Shown here one piece after another: positions 8,797 through 17,028 of a stretch of DNA of 64,000 nt. Made by a program: the position numbers and the translations under genes. Location: positions 186,001 through 250,000 of the forward strand of contig NZ_BBOJ01000005.1 of the NCBI RefSeq assembly GCF_000974445.1, read 5' to 3'. A model generated the notes under the pieces. That model worked only from the letters and a program-made list of their open reading frames with translations. It made no database searches and was not told the origin of the DNA. This DNA is from Lentzea aerocolonigenes (GTDB lineage: Bacteria > Actinomycetota > Actinomycetes > Mycobacteriales > Pseudonocardiaceae). Numbering within the stretch: the first letter of the stretch is position 1; each line of letters opens with the position of its first letter.

Positions 8797-9549
8797 ATGA
8801 CTGACGAAGTCGAGGACATCGACTCCGGTCTCGTGCGGGCGGTTCGCGCTGGAAACCGGGAGGTTTTCGTCCAGCTCTACCGCAGAAATTTTTCGGACGC
8901 GTACGGGCTCGCGTGCAAACTGCTCGGCACCTCACAAGGTGCCGACGATCTCGTTTCCGACGCGTTTGTCAAGGTGTTCAACCGAATCATTGCGGGCGGT
9001 GGTCCGACGGAGATGTTCCGCGCCTACCTGTTGACCACGGTTCGCACGACGTTCTACAAGCAGTTGGCGCGCGATCGGATGATCGACCGACGCGTGGAGG
9101 TCACCGAACTTCTGCTGCCGACCGAGGAGAGCGATCCTGTCGCCGAAGGCCTGGACGCCCAGCTCGCGAGCAAGGCTCTCGACAGCCTGCCCGTGCGGTG
9201 GCGGACCGTGCTCGTACTTCTCGAACTGGAGCGGCTCAGCACTGCGGCGGCAGCGGACGTGCTCGGCATGCGTCCGAACGCTGTCGCGGCATTGGCTTTC
9301 CGTGCTCGCGAAGGGCTTCGGCTCGCCTATGTGCAGATGCACGTGAAGGCCGCGGCCGAGGAGATCTGTCGTGAGGCGGTCGACAACCTGGCCGCGCTGC
9401 TGTCCGGGCGCAAGAACCGCGGCGTGCGGCAACGGGTGCGCGACCATCTGGCGCTCTGCCACAACTGCGAGGGCGCCGCGCGTGAGGTCACCGATCTACT
9501 GGCCCAGCTCGGCCGCACAGTGCCTCCGGATGACCGGCTCGTGGCCTGA
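8797..9549 (+). CDS. ECF-type sigma factor with C-terminal zinc-binding anti-sigma motif (cassette 1)
   Basis: 250 residues. Region sigma2 (about 20-95; GADDLVSDAFVKVF helix and FRAYLLTTVRTTFYKQL) and region sigma4 (about 125-185; LPVRWRTVLVLLELERLSTAAAADVLG and an HTH) place it in the ECF family. After sigma4 an extra segment (about 190-245) carries HLALCHNC, an exact H-x3-C-x2-C match to the ZAS motif of zinc-binding anti-sigma factors. No separate anti-sigma gene is present, so control is probably in cis. A close paralogue with the same extension is at 36357-37169. It is third in a row after the pseudo-receiver regulator and the small protein. The start ATG has a modest purine-rich site (AGGCAGGTGAA). 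The target promoters are unknown. Confidence 0.92.
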   Translation: MTDEVEDIDSGLVRAVRAGNREVFVQLYRRNFSDAYGLACKLLGTSQGADDLVSDAFVKVFNRIIAGGGPTEMFRAYLLTTVRTTFYKQLARDRMIDRRVEVTELLLPTEESDPVAEGLDAQLASKALDSLPVRWRTVLVLLELERLSTAAAADVLGMRPNAVAALAFRAREGLRLAYVQMHVKAAAEEICREAVDNLAALLSGRKNRGVRQRVRDHLALCHNCEGAAREVTDLLAQLGRTVPPDDRLVA

Positions 9550-9819
9550 ATCTTCAAGATATCCGAGCCGGCCGGGCATCGAATATCGCGCGGTGTGCCC
9601 GACTGTCACTCAAACGAGTTAACGCGCTTCAGTGTTGAAGTGAGTCCTCGTGGCATCTGTCCAGGTATTTGTTTACTGACTGTCGCCAAAGTGTGGACCT
9701 AGTGGGGTCAATGTTACGCTTTGATGCACAGTTTCCTCCTGTTGAGGTGAGTTATCACTGCGGACCGTAGTCTTTGCGTGGCTCGACGGCGGTTACTCAG
9801 GTAGGGGGCGAGACACATC

Positions 9820-10581
9820 TTGGCTAATGAGCTGCGCTTGCAGGGGGTCGTCGATCTGATGCAGGAAGCTGCATTGGTGTGGACGCCGATCCGGCGCGAG
9901 GGTGATCTGCCCGATGTGGTGGATTATCGGGTGAAAATGGGCAACAAGCCCGCGAGCGACGTTCTGGGGGCCGACCAGGTCGTCGGCCTGACGCTGGGGC
10001 AACTGTTGCCGGAAGACACCGCCGTACTGCTGCGCAGGCTGTTCACGCAGGCTTTCCGAACCGGTGAACCGGTCGAGCACGTCGCGGCAGCCCCTGATCC
10101 GCTCACAGATCTCGCGCGGACCCACAGCGTGTCCGTCCGCATCACACCTGTGGGCGAATCCGTGTTGTGCACCTGGTTGCCGGGCTGGCTGGCCGGTGAC
10201 GGCGCTGGCGAGCGCCGGCAGATCGCGCGCGGCGGTTCCTCCGCGGCGGACCGGCTCGAGTTCGCGGACGCCGTCGATGCTGTGGCGGACGCCGGGTTCG
10301 GGGTGTTCTCGCTCGACCTCATGAGCGGCAGGATGATCATGTCGAGCGGGTTGCACCGGATCTTCGGTGAGGGATCGGACGTGCAGTCCGGTCTCGAGTC
10401 TGCGGTCTCGGGCGAGTGGCGGGCGCTGCTGCTGCGCGGAGAGCCGATGGACGTCGAGGTGCGGCTGGCCCCGGAGCACGGTGGTCACCGAATCCGGGTC
10501 GTCGGCCGGATGGCATGTGCTCCAGACGGTCTCCCGGCTGTGGTGCGGGGGAGCTGTTGCGTGCTGGAGTCGTACAGCTAG
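9820..10581 (+). CDS. PAS-domain protein without an output domain
   Basis: 253 residues. The start is TTG, with a G-rich site about 11 bases upstream. The N-terminal half (about 10-115) and the C-terminal half (about 145-245) both read as PAS-like folds: the first has VDYRVKMGNKPASDVLG, the second a FGVFSLDLMSGRMIMSSGL strand pair. There is no kinase, GGDEF or DNA-binding domain. Stand-alone PAS proteins can act as sensors that bind partner proteins, and the sigma factor and regulator just upstream are candidate partners. Its stop overlaps the stop of the convergent gene by four bases. The 270 bases before it include AT-richer promoter-like sequence and a CTTCA/TGAAG hairpin at 9627-9640. Confidence 0.65.
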   Translation: MANELRLQGVVDLMQEAALVWTPIRREGDLPDVVDYRVKMGNKPASDVLGADQVVGLTLGQLLPEDTAVLLRRLFTQAFRTGEPVEHVAAAPDPLTDLARTHSVSVRITPVGESVLCTWLPGWLAGDGAGERRQIARGGSSAADRLEFADAVDAVADAGFGVFSLDLMSGRMIMSSGLHRIFGEGSDVQSGLESAVSGEWRALLLRGEPMDVEVRLAPEHGGHRIRVVGRMACAPDGLPAVVRGSCCVLESYS

Positions 10582-11204
10582 CTGTTCTCCGGTTGCCCTG
10601 ACAGCTCCGGCGAGCACCGCGGACACCAGGGAGAGACCGAGCGGTGGTTGCGCGACCGCAACCACCGTTCGAACTCTGCCTCGGTGACTCGCCTGGTCAC
10701 CCGTGTCTCCTCCCACAGCTCGGCGATGATCCGATCCAGGTCTCCGTTCAGCGGACCGTGCCAGGCCGCGTAGGCGTGCAGGTCCGCCCCGGGATGGCCG
10801 GGGCCCCGAGCGGGAGGCGCGGCCGCGCAGTCCCACCTGTGCACCGTGCCGTTGTCGAGCAGGTACGGATGTGTTTCCGGCGTGATGGTCCGTTGTTCCC
10901 GCTGCCATTGCTCTTGTGCGTCCTGATGGCGGCGGAGTGCCTCCGGGTAGGTGGGAGCCGCGAGGTCGCACCAATAGCAGCAGCCGCTGTTCCACCGCGA
11001 CACCTGGTGCACCACTTCGGCGGCTCGCTCGGGGCTGATCTCGCCGTCGGCGACCCGGTCGAGCAGCCAACGCACCGCCGTGGCGTCGAGCAGCCACCGC
11101 TCCGTGCCGTCGGCGACCTGTCCGGTTCGCAGCGCCCACACCTGCGTGACGAACTCATGACCGCCTACGTCCAAGGTCAGTGACAGTGGTACTGCGGTGG
11201 CCAA
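10578..11204 (-). CDS. Conserved hypothetical protein with cysteine motifs
   Basis: 208 residues, unknown function. The start is TTG with GAGGAG five bases upstream. It is soluble, with no signal or membrane segment. Cysteines occur as CCYWC in the middle and CPRC near the C-terminus, which could form a zinc site. Trp and Arg are abundant. It is monocistronic and convergent with the PAS protein, and lies 94 bases downstream of the phosphatase gene. Proteins of this style are common in Pseudonocardiales genomes, but I cannot name the family. No link to the neighbouring polysaccharide genes is visible. Confidence 0.65.
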   Translation of the reverse strand: MATAVPLSLTLDVGGHEFVTQVWALRTGQVADGTERWLLDATAVRWLLDRVADGEISPERAAEVVHQVSRWNSGCCYWCDLAAPTYPEALRRHQDAQEQWQREQRTITPETHPYLLDNGTVHRWDCAAAPPARGPGHPGADLHAYAAWHGPLNGDLDRIIAELWEETRVTRRVTEAEFERWLRSRNHRSVSPWCPRCSPELSGQPENS

Positions 11205-11297
11205 ATGTGCTCCTCAGAGAGACGGGCGTGCCGACTGCCGTCGATCGGGTAGTTGCGTATCGCCGGAAAGTCCGCTCGTGCAACGCGGGCGGATTGT

Positions 11298-11891
11298 TCA
11301 AGCGTCGAACATCACCGTGAGCACCTCCTGCAGTGCGGCGCCGATTATTTCCGTGCTCTGGTGATGCAGCCCGCGTGACCGGCCGTACGGATCGGGCACG
11401 ATGTCGTCGGTCTTGTTGACCCACGTGACGTGGCCTCGGCGCAATGCCGCCGTCGAGACCGCCGCCCGTGCGCGCAGCACCGGATCGTTGCCGGTGCGGC
11501 GCAGCGACACGGGTGCCAGCAGGCGGGCGAACTCCCTCAGACAGAAGGTCGAGTGCAACAGCGGCGGATGCTGGGAGACGACCTCCGCACGGTGTTCACG
11601 ATCCGCTGTCAGGACCAGGTCAGCCGAGGCCAGGGTGATCCGATCGAGATTGCGGGCGATGTGCGACTCGCCGGCCACCCGCTCCACGCCCCATCTGGGC
11701 AGGTGGTCGCGGGTCAGCAGGTGCATCGACGCTCCGGTCATGGCCTGAGTTCCCGCGCTCGCGACGACGAAGCGCGTGACCTGGTCGCTCGGCAGCCGCT
11801 GTGCGAGCAGGTGCCGGGTCAGCAACTCGGCGAAGGGCGAGCGGCAGACGTTGCCGGTGCACACGAACAGGATGCGGAAACTCGACCTCAT
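11298..11891 (-). CDS. Low-molecular-weight protein-tyrosine phosphatase (Wzb-like)
   Basis: 197 residues. The P-loop CTGNVCRSP at residues 10-18 (C-x5-R-S) and the catalytic Asp loop VPDPYGRS near the C-terminus define the LMW-PTP family. In exopolysaccharide loci such enzymes remove phosphate from the BY-kinase that controls chain length, and that kinase is encoded two genes upstream. The start ATG overlaps the stop of the LCP-like gene (ATGA), so the three minus-strand genes form one coupled operon. At 197 residues it is longer than the usual 150, mainly through inserts around the middle. The cytoplasmic enzyme probably acts on the tyrosine-rich tail of the kinase. Confidence 0.93.
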   Translation of the reverse strand: MRSSFRILFVCTGNVCRSPFAELLTRHLLAQRLPSDQVTRFVVASAGTQAMTGASMHLLTRDHLPRWGVERVAGESHIARNLDRITLASADLVLTADREHRAEVVSQHPPLLHSTFCLREFARLLAPVSLRRTGNDPVLRARAAVSTAALRRGHVTWVNKTDDIVPDPYGRSRGLHHQSTEIIGAALQEVLTVMFDA

Positions 11892-12697
11892 CGCGCCGTG
11901 CTCTCGAGATACCGCGTGATCTGGTTCTGGCGCAACGCCTCCCAGAGCTGACCGGCACGCGCGCCGTCCGAGATCGGCGCAGTCACGAACGTAACGGCGG
12001 AGGGCGCCAACTCCCTGAGGCTGAAGGCGAGCGACTCCAGCGCGCTCATGGTGAGGATGTCGTCGAACTGGACGTACCTGCTCACCGTGTGTGCGAAGTC
12101 GAACGCCTGGCTGGGACTGCTCAGCACCCCGCTCGACATGACCGAGCAGATCAGTGCTCGCAGCGCCTCCTGCTGCCGCTCGACAGGATCGGCGACGCTG
12201 GGATCGACCCGGCCGATTCCGCCGACCACCTGCGCCAGCGCCCTGAAACCGGTGAGATCGGAGGTCGCGAAGTGGTCCACCCGAACCCCCGTGAGCGTCT
12301 CCACGGTGTGGACCATCAGCGAGGGGCCGCCGAGCCCGGAGACCGAGCTCATCGTGGCTACGCCGTGTCCTGGAACCGGGACCCAGCTGTCAGGTGGGAT
12401 CGACACGACGGTCGCCGCCCTGCGGTCTCCCGACAGCCGCACGAGCATGATCACTTGACTGCGGTCGGCGTGCGGAGCGGAATCGCTGCTCGCCAGCAGA
12501 AACGTCATGCCGTCCGTCCACCTGGGCGGACGCCGCACCGCGTCGAGCGAGGTGAAGACCGACGGTAGCTGTTGCATCTCTCGCCCTTCGTGAGTGACGA
12601 CGGCGCACAGTCCGCTGACCGTCAGGCACAGCGTCAACACCGACACCACTGCCAGCCGCGTGTCGCTCGTCCGGTGCGCCGGCTCGGGGATGGTCAT
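11888..12697 (-). CDS. LytR-CpsA-Psr (LCP)-like membrane protein, apparently degenerate
   Basis: 269 residues: an N-terminal hydrophobic helix (about 13-33), then an LCP-like extracellular domain. LCP enzymes transfer polyprenyl-linked glycopolymers to peptidoglycan. The match is seen in VIMLVRLSGD, VVSIPPDSWVPVPGHG and GVRVDHFATSDLTGFRALAQVVGGIG. Two features are odd. The usual SIPRD carries Pro instead of the Arg that contacts pyrophosphate, and the Arg-rich stretch (YVRxR to gD..R..RQ) is largely missing, leaving only ERQQEALRALI. It may be inactive as a transferase or act as an accessory. The ATGA overlaps on both sides couple it to the kinase and the phosphatase. Confidence 0.78.
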   Translation of the reverse strand: MTIPEPAHRTSDTRLAVVSVLTLCLTVSGLCAVVTHEGREMQQLPSVFTSLDAVRRPPRWTDGMTFLLASSDSAPHADRSQVIMLVRLSGDRRAATVVSIPPDSWVPVPGHGVATMSSVSGLGGPSLMVHTVETLTGVRVDHFATSDLTGFRALAQVVGGIGRVDPSVADPVERQQEALRALICSVMSSGVLSSPSQAFDFAHTVSRYVQFDDILTMSALESLAFSLRELAPSAVTFVTAPISDGARAGQLWEALRQNQITRYLESTAR

Positions 12698-14082
12698 GCT
12701 CGATGGTCCCGGTAGGCAGGGGTTCGCGGCAGAGGCGCGGTCTCCGGGTCGCCGGCGCGGCGGTACGGGTACGCCTCGGAGACACGGGTCCTCGGTGTCA
12801 TCGTCGTGACCGTGCCGAGCAGTCGTGCCGACACGGCTTCGAGGGCGTTGACGGATTCCTTGACCTGATGCTTCTTGGACTTGCCGTGGCGCACGACCAG
12901 GACTGCTCCATCGCACCGGCTCGCCAGGATCGCAGCGTCGGTCACGGGCAGCAGAGGCGGTGTGTCCACGAGCACCACGTCGAACCGCGCCGCCAGCAGT
13001 TCGAGCAGGTCCACGACGTACCGCGAGGCGAGCAGCTCGCTGGGATTTGGCGGGGTCGGACCGCTCGCGAGCACGGTCATGCCGCGACGGCCGCACGGCT
13101 GCAGTGCCTCCTCGAGCGACGCGTGGCCGATCAGCACGCTGGTCAGGCCGACGGCGGACTCCAGACCCAGGTAGTCGGCGATGCGGGACGCGCGGAAGTC
13201 CGCGTCGACCACCACCACCGTCCTGCCGGCCTCGGCGAGGGTGACGGCGAGATCGCAGGTCAGCGTCGACTTGCCCTCGCAGGGCATGGAGCTCGTGATG
13301 ACGACGGTCCGGGCAGGGTGGTCGACATCGATGAACTGGAGGTTGGTCCGTATCCGCCGCAGCGACTCCGCACGTGCCGACGAGGCGCTCGGGTACGTGA
13401 TCACCGGACGGGCTGCCGCGCCGGGATCGAAGGCGACGGTGCCCAGCGACGGTGCGGCCACCAGGTCCTGGAGCGTCTCCACCGACCGGATCGACGTGTC
13501 GAGCGCGTTGCGCACCAGCGCCGCACCGACGCCGGCGGCGAGCCCGAGCAGGACACCGAGGACGCCGTTGCTCACCGGACGGGGAGACACGGGAGTGCGT
13601 GGCAGGCGGGCGGGTTCGACCACCTTCACCGCGACGGCGGGCTGAGCACCGCTGGTCGGTTTCTCCAGCTCCGCGACGAGCCCGCGGAACGCCTCGGCGG
13701 CCGCGTCGGCCAGTTGTTGTGCTCGGCTCGGCGTCGGATCGGTGGCGGTGATCGTCAGCAGCACCGTGCCCGGCTGGACGTCGGCCCGGATCGAGTCCGG
13801 CTCCGGTACGAGCCCTCGGCGTTCGACTTCCTGAAGGATGCGCCCGGTGGTGACCAGTCGCGTGTACGACTTCACCTTCTGCTGCGACATGAGGCTGCCC
13901 TGGTAGGCCTGGGCGGCGTCGCCGTTCACATCCTGCGCCGAGACGAACAGCGTCACCTCTGCCTCGTAGACGGGCACGACTGCCCACGTGGCCGCCACCG
14001 CGACGCCAGCGCCGAGTGTGAGACCCGCTGTGACGATCCGCCAGCGTTCGCGGACCAGCAGGAGATAGCCGCGCAGAGACAC
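12694..14082 (-). CDS. Wzz/BY-kinase: polysaccharide chain-length and tyrosine autokinase
   Basis: 462 residues. A Wzz domain with two membrane helices (about 17-37 and 172-190) flanks an extracellular loop. A cytoplasmic P-loop kinase domain follows, with Walker A SSMPCEGKST (264-273), Walker A' VVVVDADFR (289-297) and Walker B VVLVDTPP. BY-kinases control polymer length with Wzy and are switched off by Wzb-type phosphatases such as the one two genes downstream. The tail has few tyrosines (YPYRRAGDP and one more), fewer than in proteobacterial homologues. Start GTG with AAGGGAA three bases upstream. First gene of the minus-strand operon, divergent from the main biosynthetic operon. Confidence 0.95.
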   Translation of the reverse strand: MSLRGYLLLVRERWRIVTAGLTLGAGVAVAATWAVVPVYEAEVTLFVSAQDVNGDAAQAYQGSLMSQQKVKSYTRLVTTGRILQEVERRGLVPEPDSIRADVQPGTVLLTITATDPTPSRAQQLADAAAEAFRGLVAELEKPTSGAQPAVAVKVVEPARLPRTPVSPRPVSNGVLGVLLGLAAGVGAALVRNALDTSIRSVETLQDLVAAPSLGTVAFDPGAAARPVITYPSASSARAESLRRIRTNLQFIDVDHPARTVVITSSMPCEGKSTLTCDLAVTLAEAGRTVVVVDADFRASRIADYLGLESAVGLTSVLIGHASLEEALQPCGRRGMTVLASGPTPPNPSELLASRYVVDLLELLAARFDVVLVDTPPLLPVTDAAILASRCDGAVLVVRHGKSKKHQVKESVNALEAVSARLLGTVTTMTPRTRVSEAYPYRRAGDPETAPLPRTPAYRDHRA

Positions 14083-14095
14083 GGGTTCCCTTCAA

Positions 14096-14218
14096 GGTCT
14101 GATCGGTATTTGCCGGAACGAATGGTGAATTGTGCCAAGAGTTTCAGGCAGCGCAAGTGGGCAACACTTCTGGGTGGTCGCGAGTAATGGGCCCCTGCCT
14201 TGCCGGTCTGACCAGACC
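14096..14218. promoter_or_regulatory. Divergent promoter region with a GGTCTG inverted repeat
   Basis: GGTCTG-AC-CAGACC at 14205-14218 is a 6-bp inverted repeat with two-base spacer, 24 bases before the start at 14243. A matching half-site GGTCTGA lies at 14096-14102, next to the divergent kinase start. One regulator could control both polysaccharide operons. Confidence 0.4.
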
Positions 14219-14242
14219 AAGTGTTGGTGTGCGAAGGTGGGA

Positions 14243-16081
14243 ATGAGGTGTGATCCAGTGCCCTCGACCGGTTGGGGATTTCGGCTTCTGCTGTGGGGAA
14301 TCGATGCCACCGCGTGGATTGTCGCAATGGCGGCGGTGACCTGGTTCCGATACTGGTTGGAAGCAGCGGACGTCGAGGGGGCGCAATTTGCTCAGTTCGC
14401 GCCGATAGTTCTCGCCATTGCTGCCGTGGTCGCGCTGGCGGCGCGCCTCTACAGCGGGCGTTACCCGGTGGGCAGTCTCGAGGAGGCGGTGCGGCTGGCA
14501 TGGGCCGCCGTCATCACCGGCGTGTTCGCCGCGATCGTCGACCTGTGCTGGGCGACTCCGCCCGTGCCCCGATCGGTACCGCTGACGTCCGCGTTCGTCG
14601 CGTTGTTCCTGGCTTGGTCAGGCCGTTGCGTGCTCCGGCGGGCTCACGAGCGCTGGGCGCCACCCGAACTGGCCTGCGCCCGGCGCGTGGTCATCCTGGG
14701 AGCTGGTGTCACGGGGGAGCAGCTGGTCCGGTCGATGCTGAGTGACCCGATGGGCGGTTACTTCCCCGTCGCGCTCGTCGACGACGACCCGGCGAAGCAG
14801 TCGCTCCGCCTCCGCGGCGTTCCGGTGAGTGGTACCAGGAAGGACGTGGTGGCAGTCGCCTCACGCACGGGCGCGACGCTGATCGTCGTCGCGCTGCGCG
14901 ATCCCGATCCCGCTGTGCTGCAGGAGATGTCCGAGATCGCGCATCAGGCGGGTCTCGGTCTTCAGGTGTTGCCGTCGCTGAACGAGCTGCTCGGCTCGCA
15001 GGTCGATGTCGCGGATCTCCGTGAACTCGACCTCACCGAACTGCTCGGCAGGCAGCAGGTCCACGCCTGTGCCGATACGGCGGGTGAGCACCTCGCGGGC
15101 AAGCGAATCCTCGTCACCGGCGCGGGTGGGTCCGTCGGATCGGAGCTGTGCCGCCAGATTCACCGGTTCGGGCCCGCGCAGTTGTTCATGCTCGATCGCG
15201 ACGAGTCGGCGCTGCACGCCGTTCGGTTGTCGATCTACGGCGAGGCATCGCTCGACTCGCCGGACGTCGTGCTGGCGGACATCCGGGACTCCGAGGCCGT
15301 GCGGATCGCGTTTGCCCGCTGTCAGCCCGACGTCGTCTTCCACGCCGCGGCGCTCAAGCACCTCACCGCCCTCGAGCAGTACCCGCTCGAAGCGTGGAAG
15401 ACGAACGTGCTCGGGACGTATTACGTGCTCGAGGCCTCACTGGCGGCGGGTGTGAGCACGTTCGTCAACATCTCCACGGACAAGGCAGCGAACCCGACGA
15501 GTGCGCTCGGCAGCTCCAAGCGCGTCGGTGAGCGCCTCACGGCAGACGCCGCGACGCGTTCCGACGGCAAGTACCTGTCCGTGCGGTTCGGCAACGTCTT
15601 CGGCAGCCGCGGTTCGGTGCTCAGCACCTTCACCGAGCAGCTGGCGCAGGGCCGTCCGATCACGGTCACGCATCCCGAGGTGAGCCGCTTCTTCATGACC
15701 ATTGCGGAAGCGGTGCAGCTCGTGCTCCAGGCGGCTTCGATCGGCCGCTCCGGTGAGGCCCTGCTGCTCGACATGGGCGAGCAGCTGCGGATCGCCGACG
15801 TCGCCCGCCAGCTGATGGAAGTCTCCGGCAGATCCGCGCCGATCGTCTACACCGGACTGCGCGAAGGCGAGAAGCTGCACGAGGAACTGTTCGGGCCCGG
15901 CGAGCTCGACCAGCGCCCGTCGCACCCGTCCATTTCACAGGTCGTCGTGCCTCCCCTCGATCCGGCATATCTGCTCTCGCTCGCCGTGGACTACGGCGAG
16001 ATCGAGGTGATGACGGAATGCGCGACCGGAACCGTCCCGGTACCGCGCAACGCCCACAGCGACGCGAGCGTGACGTTGTGA
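14243..16081 (+). CDS. UDP-N-acetylhexosamine 4,6-dehydratase (PglF/CapD/WbpM family)
   Basis: 612 residues from the ATG at 14243, which has AAGGTGGGA just upstream; a frame 37 codons longer lacks a site. Four N-terminal membrane helices (about 8-130) are followed by a first Rossmann domain (VVILGAGVTGEQ) and the catalytic SDR domain (TGAGGSVGSELCRQI, ISTDKAANP, SSKR). As in PglF/CapD the usual Tyr of the SDR triad is absent. The family converts UDP-GlcNAc into the 4-keto-6-deoxy sugar, the first step to bacillosamine or related sugars. An aminotransferase (23141), acetyltransferase (24927) and phosphosugar transferase (24340) of the same pathway type lie downstream. First gene of a nine-gene coupled operon. 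Confidence 0.94.
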   Translation: MRCDPVPSTGWGFRLLLWGIDATAWIVAMAAVTWFRYWLEAADVEGAQFAQFAPIVLAIAAVVALAARLYSGRYPVGSLEEAVRLAWAAVITGVFAAIVDLCWATPPVPRSVPLTSAFVALFLAWSGRCVLRRAHERWAPPELACARRVVILGAGVTGEQLVRSMLSDPMGGYFPVALVDDDPAKQSLRLRGVPVSGTRKDVVAVASRTGATLIVVALRDPDPAVLQEMSEIAHQAGLGLQVLPSLNELLGSQVDVADLRELDLTELLGRQQVHACADTAGEHLAGKRILVTGAGGSVGSELCRQIHRFGPAQLFMLDRDESALHAVRLSIYGEASLDSPDVVLADIRDSEAVRIAFARCQPDVVFHAAALKHLTALEQYPLEAWKTNVLGTYYVLEASLAAGVSTFVNISTDKAANPTSALGSSKRVGERLTADAATRSDGKYLSVRFGNVFGSRGSVLSTFTEQLAQGRPITVTHPEVSRFFMTIAEAVQLVLQAASIGRSGEALLLDMGEQLRIADVARQLMEVSGRSAPIVYTGLREGEKLHEELFGPGELDQRPSHPSISQVVVPPLDPAYLLSLAVDYGEIEVMTECATGTVPVPRNAHSDASVTL

Positions 16082-17028
16082 AGATCGTCGTCACAGGTGG
16101 TGCGGGGTTCATCGGCGCCAACCTCTGCCGCGAGCTCGTGCGCAGGGGAGCACACGTGATCGTGCTGGACGACCTCAGCACCAGCGAGCAGAGCAACCTC
16201 GACGGGCTCGACGTCGAGCTGCGTGTGAAGTCAGTGCTCGACCGTCAGGCCGTGACGGACGCGTGCCGGAGTGCGGACTCGGTGGTACACCTCGCCGCGG
16301 TTCCGTCCGTGCCGCGGTCGTTGCTGGACCCGCGGCGCAGTCACGACGTGAACGTGACGGGCACACTGGAGGTGCTGCAGGCCGCCAGGACCTCCGGTGC
16401 GCACGTCGTCGTCGCCTCGTCCAGCTCCGTGTACGGAAGCAACCCCCTGTTGCCGAAGTCCGAGGAGATGGCATGCCTGCCGATGAGCCCGTACGCCTCC
16501 GGCAAGCTCGCTGCGGAGTCGTACGCCCTGTCGTTCCAGCACTGCTTCGACCTGCCGTGCACGGTGTTCCGCTTCTTCAACGTGTTCGGACCGCTTCAGC
16601 GGCCCGCGCACGCCTACGCCGCCGTCGTTCCGTCGTTCGTGTGGGCAGCACTGCGACGAGAACCGCTCGTCGTGTTCGGTGACGGGCAGCAGAGCCGGGA
16701 CTTCACATTCGTCGAGTCGGTCGTGGAAGTGCTGGCCGACTGCGTCACGCGCGCCGTCAGCTGTGCGCACCCGGTCAACCTCGCCTTCGGCACGCGAACC
16801 AGCCTCAACGAGCTGATCACCAAGCTGTCCGCGTTGCTGGGTCGCGAACTCGACGTGGTGCACCGGCCTGCGCGCAACGGTGACGTACCGCACTCACAGG
16901 CGTCCAGCAGTGCGCTGCGCGGGCTTTTCCCTTCGGTGCGACCAGTTCCACTGGAAGCTTCCCTGTGCAGAACCATCGAGTGGATGCAGCGGCTGGTCAG
17001 TTCGGAGCCGTCGAGGTCGACCGCATGA
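16078..17028 (+). CDS. NAD-dependent sugar-nucleotide epimerase (extended SDR, WbpP/TviC/GalE-like)
   Basis: 316 residues from the GTG at 16078, which overlaps the preceding stop as GTGA. The N-terminal TGGAGFIGANL binds NAD. ASSSSVYG and SPYASGKLAAE supply the Ser-Tyr-Lys catalytic set, and the FRFFNVFGP motif is typical of UDP-hexose and UDP-HexNAc 4-epimerases. It lies next to a WecC/TviB-type dehydrogenase, the pairing seen in TviB-TviC and WbpO-WbpP pathways for UDP-GalNAc uronic acid, so that product is a reasonable inference. A dehydratase or UDP-xylose synthase cannot be excluded from sequence alone. Cytoplasmic. Confidence 0.9.
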   Translation: MKIVVTGGAGFIGANLCRELVRRGAHVIVLDDLSTSEQSNLDGLDVELRVKSVLDRQAVTDACRSADSVVHLAAVPSVPRSLLDPRRSHDVNVTGTLEVLQAARTSGAHVVVASSSSVYGSNPLLPKSEEMACLPMSPYASGKLAAESYALSFQHCFDLPCTVFRFFNVFGPLQRPAHAYAAVVPSFVWAALRREPLVVFGDGQQSRDFTFVESVVEVLADCVTRAVSCAHPVNLAFGTRTSLNELITKLSALLGRELDVVHRPARNGDVPHSQASSSALRGLFPSVRPVPLEASLCRTIEWMQRLVSSEPSRSTA

